A program made the position numbers and the translations under genes. From assembly GCA_002753155.1 (NCBI GenBank), contig PDZW01000027.1, positions 1 to 39,556 of the forward strand: a stretch of 39,556 nucleotides of DNA. Direction: 5' to 3'. The notes under the pieces were generated by a model, which saw nothing but the letters and a program-made list of their open reading frames with translations, was not told where the DNA came from and made no database searches. Source of the stretch: Alphaproteobacteria bacterium WMHbin7 (GTDB lineage: Bacteria; Pseudomonadota; Alphaproteobacteria; Rhodospirillales; WMHbin7). Positions 15,809 to 21,983 of the stretch are shown piece after piece (position 1 is the stretch's first letter; each line of letters opens with the position of its first letter).

Positions 15809-16849
15809 ATGGACAATACGAAAATCGAATGGTGCGATGCCACCTGGAACCCGGTGCGGGGCTGCACGAAAGTCTCGGACGGCTGCAAGTTCTGCTATGC
15901 CGAGGCGATGGCCAGGCGCTTTTGCAAGCCCGGCCAGTGGGGCGACGGCATCGCCACCCGCCTGAAGGGCTGGACGGGAAGGGTGTCGCTGGACGAGGAG
16001 GCGCTGCTGCGCCCGCTTCGCTGGAAGAAGCCGCGTAAGATTTTCGTCACCAGCACGGGCGATCCGTTCCACGGGGCCGTGCCCGACGCATGGCTGGACC
16101 GCATGCTGGCTGTGATGGCGTTGACCCCCCAGCACACCTATCTGCTGCTGACCAAGCGGCCCGAGCGCATGCGCGATTACCTGATGGATGAGAAGACCAT
16201 CATGCGTGTGCTGCAGGAAATGGCCGTCATGATCATGCACGCGCCCAAGCGTCAGCACAGCGACCTTGTGGCAAGGCTAGAGTATTTCGACAGAGCCCCC
16301 ACCTGGTGGCCGCTGCCAAATTTATGGCTTGGTGTGTCGGTCGAAAATCAGAAGGCGGCGGACGAGCGCATTCAGTCACTTCGGGAAACCCCTGCTGCAA
16401 AGCGTTTTCTTTCCTGCGAACCGCTGCTGGGGCCGATTGACTTGAGGCATTCCCTTCTCTGCCCGTTCGAAGGAAAGTGCAAGGACAATTGCATGACATG
16501 CTCATCCGGCGGAATCGACTGGGTGATCGCTGGCGGGGAATCGGGCCGACATGCCAGACCCATGCATCCTGATTGGGTGCGCGGCCTGCGCGATCAGTGC
16601 GCCAACGCCGGCGTGCCATTCCTGTTCAAGCAGTGGGGGGAGTGGCTTCCTGTTTACTCGGAAGATTTGGGAGACGGAAGCGGGCTCACGTTCTGGCCTG
16701 ATGACGGCGGGCCGCTCGGTCGCCTCGAGGGCAGGCAAGCTCATTCGATTACCGCCAACGGCCAGGAGTTCGCCCGCGTCGGCAAGAAGGCAGCCGGTCG
16801 ATTGCTCGACGGCCAGATCCACCACGACTTTCCGAGGACCGCACAATGA
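15809..16849 (+). CDS. DUF5131 / phage Gp37-Gp68 family protein
   Basis: The 346-residue protein opens with TKIEWCDATWNPVRGCTKVSDGCKFCYAEAMARRF. This has the conserved Cys pattern C-x6-C-x2-C (radical-SAM-like) of the phage Gp37/Gp68 family, now DUF5131. Further family features are FVTSTGDPFHGAVPD, YLLLTKRPERM, WLGVSVENQKAADERI, FLSCEPLLGPID, WVIAGGESG and FLFKQWGEW. The biochemical reaction is not established; placement among methyltransferases suggests nucleotide or nucleic-acid modification. A Cys-rich loop (CPFEGKCKDNCMTCSSGG) near residue 215 may bind another metal. It ends in an ATGA overlap with the next gene. Confidence 0.85.
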   Translation: MDNTKIEWCDATWNPVRGCTKVSDGCKFCYAEAMARRFCKPGQWGDGIATRLKGWTGRVSLDEEALLRPLRWKKPRKIFVTSTGDPFHGAVPDAWLDRMLAVMALTPQHTYLLLTKRPERMRDYLMDEKTIMRVLQEMAVMIMHAPKRQHSDLVARLEYFDRAPTWWPLPNLWLGVSVENQKAADERIQSLRETPAAKRFLSCEPLLGPIDLRHSLLCPFEGKCKDNCMTCSSGGIDWVIAGGESGRHARPMHPDWVRGLRDQCANAGVPFLFKQWGEWLPVYSEDLGDGSGLTFWPDDGGPLGRLEGRQAHSITANGQEFARVGKKAAGRLLDGQIHHDFPRTAQ

Positions 16850-17151
16850 CCCAACTTCAGCCCTATCAGGAACGCCTGAAGAAGCACCTGTCGCCCGAGG
16901 CACGCGCCGCCATCATGCGCCAATGGGCCATCGAGAGGCATATCCGCCCGGCGCTATGGCGCGGCGGTTTCATCGGACATCTGCCCAATGCCGATTTCCA
17001 GGACTATCTGCAGAACGGCACAGCGCTGTGCCGGGTGCGCGTTGAAGGAATGCGACCGGCTGCGGTGGTGAAATTGGTCAAGGCCGAGGTGATGATTGGC
17101 CGTAATGCCGGGCTGCCCATTACAGTGCTTGATCACGGTGGTGCGCCATGA
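16846..17151 (+). CDS. Phage protein of unknown function (101 aa)
   Basis: I do not recognise this 101-residue protein. It has a basic helical first half (YQERLKKHLSPEARAAIMRQWAIERHIRPALWRGGF) and a beta-rich second half (CRVRVEGMRPAAVVKLVKAEVMI). Overlaps of 4 bases with both neighbours place it in the modification operon. Confidence 0.55.
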   Translation: MTQLQPYQERLKKHLSPEARAAIMRQWAIERHIRPALWRGGFIGHLPNADFQDYLQNGTALCRVRVEGMRPAAVVKLVKAEVMIGRNAGLPITVLDHGGAP

Positions 17152-17516
17152 TTGACCTGCCCGCCGACGTGCGCTGCTTGAGCATCCGCCAGCCCTGGGC
17201 GCATCTGATCTTGCACTGGGGCAAGGACATCGAAAACCGCAAGTGGCTGACCCACTATCGGGGAAAACTGCTGATCCATGCCAGCAAGCAGATCGACTGC
17301 GAGCATGAGGAGGTGCGGGCCGAGAACATGCCGCTGGGCGGCATTGTCGGCGTGGTGCGCGTCGTCGACTGTGTGACCAAGAGCGACAGCCCGTGGTTTT
17401 TCGGCCCCTATGGATTCGTGCTGGCTGACGCGCGTCCCCTGAAGTTCGTGCAGTGCCGCGGCTTGCAGGGCCTGTTCCGCCCGCCGATCGATGTTTCAAC
17501 CCTGGAATATGCGTGA
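17148..17516 (+). CDS. ASCH-domain protein
   Basis: The 122-residue protein matches the ASCH fold throughout: LSIRQPWAHLILHWGKDIENR, the pocket strand YRGKLLIHASKQ, then GGIVGVVRVVDCV and YGFVLADARPL. ASCH domains bind RNA or modified nucleosides, and some are amidohydrolases of N4-acetylcytidine. In phages they often accompany methyltransferases and DUF5131 proteins, as here. The substrate of this one is unknown. The gene overlaps its upstream neighbour by 4 bases and is followed 6 bases later by the excisionase gene. Confidence 0.85.
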   Translation: MIDLPADVRCLSIRQPWAHLILHWGKDIENRKWLTHYRGKLLIHASKQIDCEHEEVRAENMPLGGIVGVVRVVDCVTKSDSPWFFGPYGFVLADARPLKFVQCRGLQGLFRPPIDVSTLEYA

Positions 17517-17522
17517 GGTGAT

Positions 17523-17945
17523 ATGACCGCCATCGCCCCCCTGCTGACCCTGGACGAAGCGGCGCAACGGTTGAACCGGGCGGTGAAAACCAGCGCCTTG
17601 CGGTCTGCCATTGATGCAGGCAGACTGGCGGCGGTGCGAATCGGACGGCAATGGCTGGTGTCCGAAGCCGACCTGGCGACCTATGTCGAGGACCTGAAGC
17701 AATGCCGAAACCAAACCAAGGGCCGCGCCTGCGCCTCTACGGCCCAGACGGCAAGCATGGCGCCAGCCCAAAGGCCGGATTTCGCGAGTACGTCTGGTAT
17801 ATCGTCTGGTACGAGCACCGCCGCCAGCGCCAGCGTTCGACAGGCCTTGGCCTCGGCGCAACGGCTCAAGAAAAAAACAGCGCCCTCGCCCGGCATATTT
17901 CCGCCAGCCAGGGCCGCGAACGACCTGTCACCGGCGGGCCGCTAG
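17523..17945 (+). CDS. Excisionase-like helix-turn-helix protein (Xis)
   Basis: The first 60 residues (LLTLDEAAQRLNRAVKTSALRSAIDAGRLAAVRIGRQWLVSEADLATYVE) form a MerR/excisionase-type winged helix, which bends DNA at attachment sites and steers the integrase toward excision. Residues 60-140 are low-complexity (Ala, Ser, Pro, Thr) and read from the same DNA as the start of the integrase, in another frame. The conserved part ends almost where the integrase begins (17702), so the long tail may simply be read-through to the next chance stop. The position next to int supports the Xis role. Confidence 0.72.
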   Translation: MTAIAPLLTLDEAAQRLNRAVKTSALRSAIDAGRLAAVRIGRQWLVSEADLATYVEDLKQCRNQTKGRACASTAQTASMAPAQRPDFASTSGISSGTSTAASASVRQALASAQRLKKKTAPSPGIFPPARAANDLSPAGR

Positions 17946-18934
17946 ATCCCAGCGAAATGACGGTGGCCGCCGCCCTGGCGGCCTATGGCGACGGGCACGC
18001 GCCGCACAAAATTTCTGGCTGGCTGATCGGGATGGCCATCGAGCAGCTGGTGAAATGGTGGGGCGATCGGCCATTGTCGGCGATTACCAACGCCACCTGC
18101 CAGGCCTATACCCGCGACCGCAAAAATGGAATTCACGCGGCGAAGCTTTTGGCGGCTCGAGCCAGGGCAGCTACGGCAGGGCGGGATCCGGCTGCGGTCA
18201 ACGTTTCACCAATCACAGACAGCACGCCGCGGCGCGAGTTGGCCGTTCTGGGCGCCGCGGTTAACTGGTGCGTGGCCGAAGGGCGGCTGGTGCGCCCGGT
18301 GCCGGTGTGGCGACCGGATAAACCCGAGGCCCGCGACCGCTGGCTGACGAGGGGAGAGGTGGCCCGGCTGCTCTGGGCGACCCGTAAATTGGACAGGTCT
18401 GGCGGCTACCTGGCGCTGTTCGTCCGGATGGCCGTCTATACCGGCCAGCGCAAAGAAGCCATTCTGGGGCTGCAATGGCAGCCTAATCTGGCAGGCGGGC
18501 ATGTGGATCTGGAGCGCGGACAGATCGATTTTAGAAAACCCGGCAACCAGAGCGACAAGCGCCGGTCGGCGATCCCGATTCCACCCAGGCTGCGGATCGC
18601 CCTGACGGCGGCCAGGACGCGCACCAGCCAGTACGTGATCGAGTATCGCCGACCTAACGCCACCGAGCGGGCGGCAGGCATTCAGGCGATCCCTGTCGGT
18701 GACGTCAAAAAGGCCCTGGCCAGGGCCGCCGATCTGGCCGGGGTGCCTGGCGTCACGGCCCATGTGTTCCGGCACACCGCCGTCACCTGGCTGGTTCAGG
18801 GGGGGGTGCCGCTGTGGGAGGTGGCGCAGTTCGTGCGCCTGACGCCAGAAATGATCAAAACCGTTTACGGCCACCACGCGCCGGACGCGTTTACCAACGT
18901 GCTCCGGGTCCAGTCTGGGCGGGGCCGGGCATAA
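17702..18934 (+). CDS. int: Phage tyrosine integrase
   Basis: The 410-residue tyrosine recombinase starts at ATG 17702 (MPKPNQGPRLRLYGPDG). Residues 10-70 form the arm-binding N-terminal domain (WYIVWYEHRRQRQRSTGLG), about 85-190 the core-binding domain, and 215-405 the catalytic domain. Catalytic residues visible are Arg250 (TGQRKEA), His354-x-x-Arg357 (HVFRHT) and nucleophile Tyr389 (TVYGHHAPD). The usual LGH before the Tyr is replaced by VRLTPEM. It would insert the phage into tRNA-Pro. It lies 2 kb from the attachment site at 20941-20986, with an accessory cassette in between. It closes the operon that starts at 9783, so its expression follows the early genes. Confidence 0.92.
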   Translation: MPKPNQGPRLRLYGPDGKHGASPKAGFREYVWYIVWYEHRRQRQRSTGLGLGATAQEKNSALARHISASQGRERPVTGGPLDPSEMTVAAALAAYGDGHAPHKISGWLIGMAIEQLVKWWGDRPLSAITNATCQAYTRDRKNGIHAAKLLAARARAATAGRDPAAVNVSPITDSTPRRELAVLGAAVNWCVAEGRLVRPVPVWRPDKPEARDRWLTRGEVARLLWATRKLDRSGGYLALFVRMAVYTGQRKEAILGLQWQPNLAGGHVDLERGQIDFRKPGNQSDKRRSAIPIPPRLRIALTAARTRTSQYVIEYRRPNATERAAGIQAIPVGDVKKALARAADLAGVPGVTAHVFRHTAVTWLVQGGVPLWEVAQFVRLTPEMIKTVYGHHAPDAFTNVLRVQSGRGRA

Positions 18935-18961
18935 AAAACGACGGGACGCTGAAAATAGTTG

Positions 18962-18996
18962 TTGACACCTGACCTGTTCCGCCCTAAATTTAGGGC
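18962..18996 (+). promoter_or_regulatory. Promoter with palindromic operator over the -10 box
   Basis: TTGACA (18962-18967) is followed at exactly 17 bases by TAAATT (18985-18990). The -10 lies inside a perfect 16-base palindrome, GCCCTAAATTTAGGGC (18981-18996). Binding of a dimeric repressor there would prevent transcription of the cassette starting at 19048. The likely binder is one of the cassette's own DNA-binding proteins, but this is inference. Confidence 0.7.
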
Positions 18997-19047
18997 ATCA
19001 AGCGCGGGGATGGCCCCGGCTAAACTGGGCGAGGAGGCCCGATTACG

Positions 19048-19332
19048 ATGACCAACACCACAACGAAAATTTTTGCCGAACACGCCAGCAACCTGGTACT
19101 CGGCCATTTCAACCCTAACACGCAAACGGTCCGCGATCTGCGCGACGAGTTGGCCCGCATCTCCGATGAATTTCCTGATTATCGTCCCGATATGTCGGCC
19201 CTGCCGACCCTCCCAATTCCCGCTGAGTGGGACGGGGTCTGGGCGCGCGACAGCCAGGGGAACGTGCTGACTGGCGACGACGCCAAAACGGTCGAAACAG
19301 TCGCCAGGTATCTGGAAACAATGTCGGCCTAA
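19048..19332 (+). CDS. Small protein of unknown function (94 aa), first gene of the accessory cassette
   Basis: I do not recognise this 94-residue acidic protein (MTNTTTKIFAEHASNLVLGHF, then TVRDLRDELARISDEFPDY). It contains WDGVWARDSQGNVLTGDDAKTVETV, probably a small beta-hairpin and helix. It has its own regulated promoter (18962-18996) and aggagg (19031-19036) upstream of the ATG. It is separated from the next gene by a very stable hairpin, so the two may be expressed at different levels. Confidence 0.6.
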   Translation: MTNTTTKIFAEHASNLVLGHFNPNTQTVRDLRDELARISDEFPDYRPDMSALPTLPIPAEWDGVWARDSQGNVLTGDDAKTVETVARYLETMSA

Positions 19333-19348
19333 AAGGCAGTGCCATCAA

Positions 19349-19368
19349 GGGGCCGGGAAACCGGCCCC
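19349..19368 (+). terminator. Stable tetraloop hairpin, attenuator or terminator
   Basis: GGGGCCGG (19349-19356) pairs perfectly with CCGGCCCC (19361-19368) around a GAAA tetraloop. The sequence after it (aaacattt) is not a T run, so it is not a classical terminator. It may cause partial termination or protect the 3' end of the 19048 message. Confidence 0.5.
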
Positions 19369-19387
19369 AAACATTTGGAGCCAGATA

Positions 19388-19849
19388 ATGAATTTTCCTG
19401 ACACGTTGGCTGAATTTGGCCGCCTGCTCTACGGAGACCGCTGGCAGTCGGCGCTGGCCGACGAGGTGGTCAAAATAAACGACCGCACGATGCGCCGCTG
19501 GATCGCCGGTACTGAACACCCCAGGGATCAGGACGAGGTGATAGCCAGGTGCCGTGCCGCGCTGGCGCGCAGAATAGCCGATCTACTGCTGATCAGCCTG
19601 CCGCCCAGGCCGGAAACGCCAAACGCCGACAACCTGATCGGCGAGGCGCTATCGCCGCTCCTAGCCCAAATTCTAGCAGCCAGCGTGGACAGAGGCTGGC
19701 ATCCTGCCGAGACGCTGGCAGCAACGCTCTCGTGGCTGGCCTCGGCGCTGATCGACGGCGTGGGCGAGGCCGAGGCGGCTAAACTGCTGCGGCAGTCCAC
19801 GTCGCTGATTGAGCGACACAATAATAACACGCATCCAGCCCGCGATTAG
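19388..19849 (+). CDS. Putative helix-turn-helix protein of unknown function (153 aa)
   Basis: The first 50 residues (LAEFGRLLYGDRWQSALADEV, then VKINDRTMRRWIAGTEHPRDQDEV) resemble the short helix-turn-helix seen in alphaproteobacterial phage proteins with the signature LYG.RWQ.ALA..L..NDRT.RRW.AG. The rest is helical, with WHPAETLAATLSWLASALIDGVGEAEAAKLL. It may be one of the regulators of the 16-base palindrome upstream. It starts with ggagcc just before the ATG and ends 7 bases before the Ros/XRE gene. Confidence 0.65.
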   Translation: MNFPDTLAEFGRLLYGDRWQSALADEVVKINDRTMRRWIAGTEHPRDQDEVIARCRAALARRIADLLLISLPPRPETPNADNLIGEALSPLLAQILAASVDRGWHPAETLAATLSWLASALIDGVGEAEAAKLLRQSTSLIERHNNNTHPARD

Positions 19850-19856
19850 GTGTGAT

Positions 19857-20825
19857 ATGGGGAAAATAATCTGTCTCGTGTGTGGTAAAGAGTTTGATTA
19901 TTTGGCCCCGCATTTACGCCGCGCACACGGACTGTCCGACGATCAATACAGATCCGAATTTCAAATATCGGCCGGAACGCCGCTTTGCAGCGATTCCTAC
20001 AGCCAGGCGCATCAGGAAAAAATCAGGCGCCTGCAGGCGTCCGGTACACTGACCTACGACCACCTACCGGAGGCGGTAGATAGTGCTAGGCTGGCTGGAC
20101 GCGGAACCCGAACAGCAGACGATTTACGAGAGCAGGCCGACCGCGCTCGCTCTATTGTTCGCGAACAATTGCCACCCGGAGAAAAACGCGCCGACGGCAG
20201 GGATGCAGATCGCGCCAGGGAATATCAACGGGAATATCGCAAACGGAAATTGGAGCCTGACGCCCCCGACCGCCCCAACTATAAAAAGGCCAGTTTCGGG
20301 AATTTCAGGAAATCTATCGAAGGCGATCCAAACCCCGTAGATGTGTATGTTGGGAGACGAATGCGGTTGCGGAGAATCGCTCTCGGAAAAACTAAATCAG
20401 AAATTGGAAATATGATTTGCATCAATCAGAGCATGGTAACCCGTTACGAGGACGGAACAACACGAATCACAATGGCACGGCTGTTCGATATTTCAACTGC
20501 CCTCGGAGTAGACGCCAATTATTTTTTCGACGGAATGCCCGATTCAATCAAACGGCAGAGCCCCGCGCATTTGGACTACAAAAATCCACTCAATTCGTTT
20601 GACACCAGCGAAATCAGAGATATGAACGTTGCAGAGCCACCGGAAATCAAATCCAACGGAATTAGTAGAAAAAACCTGGCAGATTGGAATAATCCAGAAA
20701 AGAAGGCGGCCCGGATCGAGGCGCAACAAAAAGCGTGGAACGATCCAGAGCGCAAAAAGGAACGCCTAAAACTGCTCACTAATTTTATTAACTGGCGAGA
20801 GAATAAATCAAAAAAACATAAATAG
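19857..20825 (+). CDS. Ros/MucR-type zinc finger fused to an XRE domain
   Basis: Starting at ATG 19857 the protein has 322 residues. Residues 5-36 are a Ros/MucR-like zinc finger (CLVCGKEFDYLAPHLRRAHG, ligands Cys6, Cys9, His19, His24, then LSDDQYRSEFQI). A charged linker (85-150) leads to an XRE helix-turn-helix at 160-228 (NPVDVYVGRRMRLRRIALGK, then NQSMVTRYEDGTTRI and VDANYFFDGMP). This part is related to the prophage regulator at 6447-6962. The C-terminus has two similar units (WNNPEKKAARIEAQQ and WNDPERKKERLK) resembling modular DNA-binding repeats. The gene is clearly richer in A+T than the tail genes, which suggests a different origin. An upstream ATG (19809) would overlap the previous gene by 41 bases and precede the zinc finger with unrelated residues. 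Confidence 0.75.
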   Translation: MGKIICLVCGKEFDYLAPHLRRAHGLSDDQYRSEFQISAGTPLCSDSYSQAHQEKIRRLQASGTLTYDHLPEAVDSARLAGRGTRTADDLREQADRARSIVREQLPPGEKRADGRDADRAREYQREYRKRKLEPDAPDRPNYKKASFGNFRKSIEGDPNPVDVYVGRRMRLRRIALGKTKSEIGNMICINQSMVTRYEDGTTRITMARLFDISTALGVDANYFFDGMPDSIKRQSPAHLDYKNPLNSFDTSEIRDMNVAEPPEIKSNGISRKNLADWNNPEKKAARIEAQQKAWNDPERKKERLKLLTNFINWRENKSKKHK

Positions 20826-20940
20826 CATCCGCGCGACATCCGTGCATCGAGGCAATTCGAAAGCCATTTTCACGGCCTGTTCCTCACCGAACTTCTGCGA
20901 AATCCCAGCATTTACGCCAACGCGCTCTCCGGGCTGATTG
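20826..20940. other. Gene-free spacer between the accessory cassette and the attachment site
   Basis: There is no convincing gene here. One frame is open through the spacer and the tRNA-Pro half (…FESHFHGLFLTELLRNPS…) but has no start signal, and could be the end of a lost gene. No arm-type repeats like those at 21032 or 22991 are present. Confidence 0.4.
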
Positions 20941-20986
20941 TTCGGGAGCTAGGGGCCGGAGGTTCGAATCCTCTCACTCCGACCAT
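20941..20986 (+). repeat. Attachment site copy 1: 3' half of tRNA-Pro(CGG)
   Basis: These 46 bases are identical to 23097-23142. They fold as the 3' half of a tRNA: anticodon loop TTCGGGA (anticodon CGG), stem GCTAG, variable region, T arm GGAGG-TTCGAAT-CCTCT, acceptor strand CACTCCG, discriminator A and encoded CCA. No matching 5' half (about CGGGGTG...) precedes it, so this is not an intact tRNA gene. The full gene should be at the left end of the prophage, outside the window. Anticodon-loop-to-3'-end identity is the normal core site of tyrosine integrases. Confidence 0.88.
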
Positions 20987-21172
20987 ATTTTTCAATGACT
21001 TATCCGCCGGCGCGCCACTAGCCAAATCCGCTGTAAGTGACTCTTGTAAGTGACTCTGGCACGATATGGGCATTGGCATCGCCTCAACAGCAGCCCGTTT
21101 GTCCTCTTCCAGCACATCCAAATAACGCAAAGTCGTCATCGGGTCGGTGTGCCGGGCAAGTTTTTGGGTAGA
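20987..21172 (-). pseudogene. Tyrosine recombinase remnant, C-terminal end with the nucleophile Tyr box
   Basis: The minus strand reads STQKLARHTDPMTTLRYLDV and continues LEEDKRAAVEAMP. This is the last part of a tyrosine recombinase, including the HTDP..T.RY box with the nucleophile Tyr (codon at 21124-21122). The Arg and His-x-x-Arg boxes are missing: upstream of about 21172 the frame runs into unrelated sequence. The frame continues toward and across the tRNA-Pro half, giving the familiar VGVRGFEPPAPSS tail of proteins read through a tRNA antisense strand. It is unlike the intact integrase at 17702-18934, so it belonged to a second element. Confidence 0.75.
21032..21057 (+). repeat. Tandem TGTAAGTGACTCT repeats, left pair (putative arm sites)
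   Basis: Two perfect 13-base units, TGTAAGTGACTCT at 21032-21044 and 21045-21057, lie 46 bases inside the left attachment copy. The same word occurs twice near the other attachment copy, which is the layout of arm-type binding sites of a tyrosine integrase. Confidence 0.65.
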
Positions 21173-21428
21173 ACGGCTGCGGATTCGTTTCGTTTGGCAT
21201 GTACTAAGACTAATGAAAAGGGGGCGAGTGTTGATTCTGTGCATGCCATCAAAATCTGCCTCTGCACCTGAATTTTAGTTAGTTCTTTGTTTGTGATGCA
21301 ATTTTCCGAGTTTTGTTGAGGCGTGCGAAGCATTGCACGAAGTGAGCTTGTAATGATTGGCCCCGCTGCCTTTGACAAAACAGCTCGGTTGTGCTTAACC
21401 AATTCCTAATTCGCCTGGACTTAAATGG
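21173..21428. other. Gene-free region upstream of the peptidase-cyclase operon
   Basis: This 256-base stretch has no credible gene in any frame. It is AT-richer than the prophage and must contain the promoter of the operon starting at 21429. No clear -35/-10 pair with good spacing was found by eye. The break in the recombinase frame at about 21172 marks its left edge. Confidence 0.45.
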
Positions 21429-21980
21429 ATGAGTACTGGTGAGAGTCGGGAGACAACCGTGACCTCAGGGGTTCCAGAGAGTTCTTTGTCGTATGCTGAG
21501 ATCGAAAAGGCGGCAGAAGAATTTGCACGCCTGCATGAATTCGACTCTCAGACATGCGACATTCGTGACTTGGTGCACAGGCTAGGCGGAGAGCTTGATG
21601 TCGCCATTCTTCCAGATTCAAAATCTGATGATGGCGGATCGATGGATGCGAGGAGAGATGGTCCGTTTGTTATTCACCTTTCCCCTTTCACTGGAGTGCT
21701 CCGTGATAATTTCACGATAGCCCATGAATTGGGGCATTTTTCGTTGCACGTTCCTCTGTATTTTAAGGAGCATCCTGATCGGCAAGAGGTTCGGGTTAAT
21801 CGCTTTGGCGCAGATAAGCCCGAACTCCAAGCAAACCGCTTTGCAGCCGCATTGTTGATGCCTGCTGCCAAATTCAGGGAAATTGCAGAACAGGTGAGTT
21901 GGAGTTCGATCGCTTTGTCAGTGCACTTTAGTGTTTCTCAGGCGGCTGCGCAGTATCGGGCTGATTTTTTAAGGCGCTAG
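21429..21980 (+). CDS. ImmA/IrrE-family metallopeptidase (M78), without HTH domain
   Basis: The 183-residue protein has the zinc-protease motif FTIAHELGHFSLH (HELGH at 99-103) and a downstream third ligand in ELQANRFAAALLMPAAKF (Glu132), as in ImmA/IrrE peptidases. These cleave specific DNA-binding repressors in response to a signal. Unlike IrrE or HTH-M78 fusions, it has no helix-turn-helix; residues 1-50 are a Ser/Thr-rich tail and a helix (YAEIEKAAEEFARLHEF). No XRE partner gene is adjacent. Its stop is 3 bases before the cyclase-like gene, so the pair is almost certainly co-transcribed. It may be an effector or activator switched on by the second protein. Confidence 0.85.
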   Translation: MSTGESRETTVTSGVPESSLSYAEIEKAAEEFARLHEFDSQTCDIRDLVHRLGGELDVAILPDSKSDDGGSMDARRDGPFVIHLSPFTGVLRDNFTIAHELGHFSLHVPLYFKEHPDRQEVRVNRFGADKPELQANRFAAALLMPAAKFREIAEQVSWSSIALSVHFSVSQAAAQYRADFLRR

Positions 21981-21983
21981 CTT

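Larger units (their letters stand above)
1..20986. mobile_element. P2-like prophage, right-hand part, integrated at tRNA-Pro(CGG)
   Basis: Consecutive phage modules fill this stretch: contractile tail genes in P2 order, a minus-strand lysogeny operon, an immunity switch, an Ogr-type activator, a replication-modification operon, excisionase and tyrosine integrase. The right end is set by a 46-bp tRNA-Pro 3' half at 20941-20986. The left end, with capsid, packaging, lysis and the remaining baseplate and fibre genes, lies outside the window, as must the intact tRNA-Pro gene. The element is mosaic. Its tail and Ogr are P2-like, but the integrase sits beside the early operon and replication uses a primase-helicase, not a P2 A-type initiator. 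Confidence 0.9.

Noticed and set aside
20941..20986. Intact tRNA-Pro gene at either attachment copy
   Set aside because: The 5' acceptor strand and D arm are missing upstream of both copies, so only the 3' half is present.
21032..21057. Tandem repeats as the start of a CRISPR array
   Set aside because: There are only two adjacent 13-base units with no spacers, and no cas gene is nearby.
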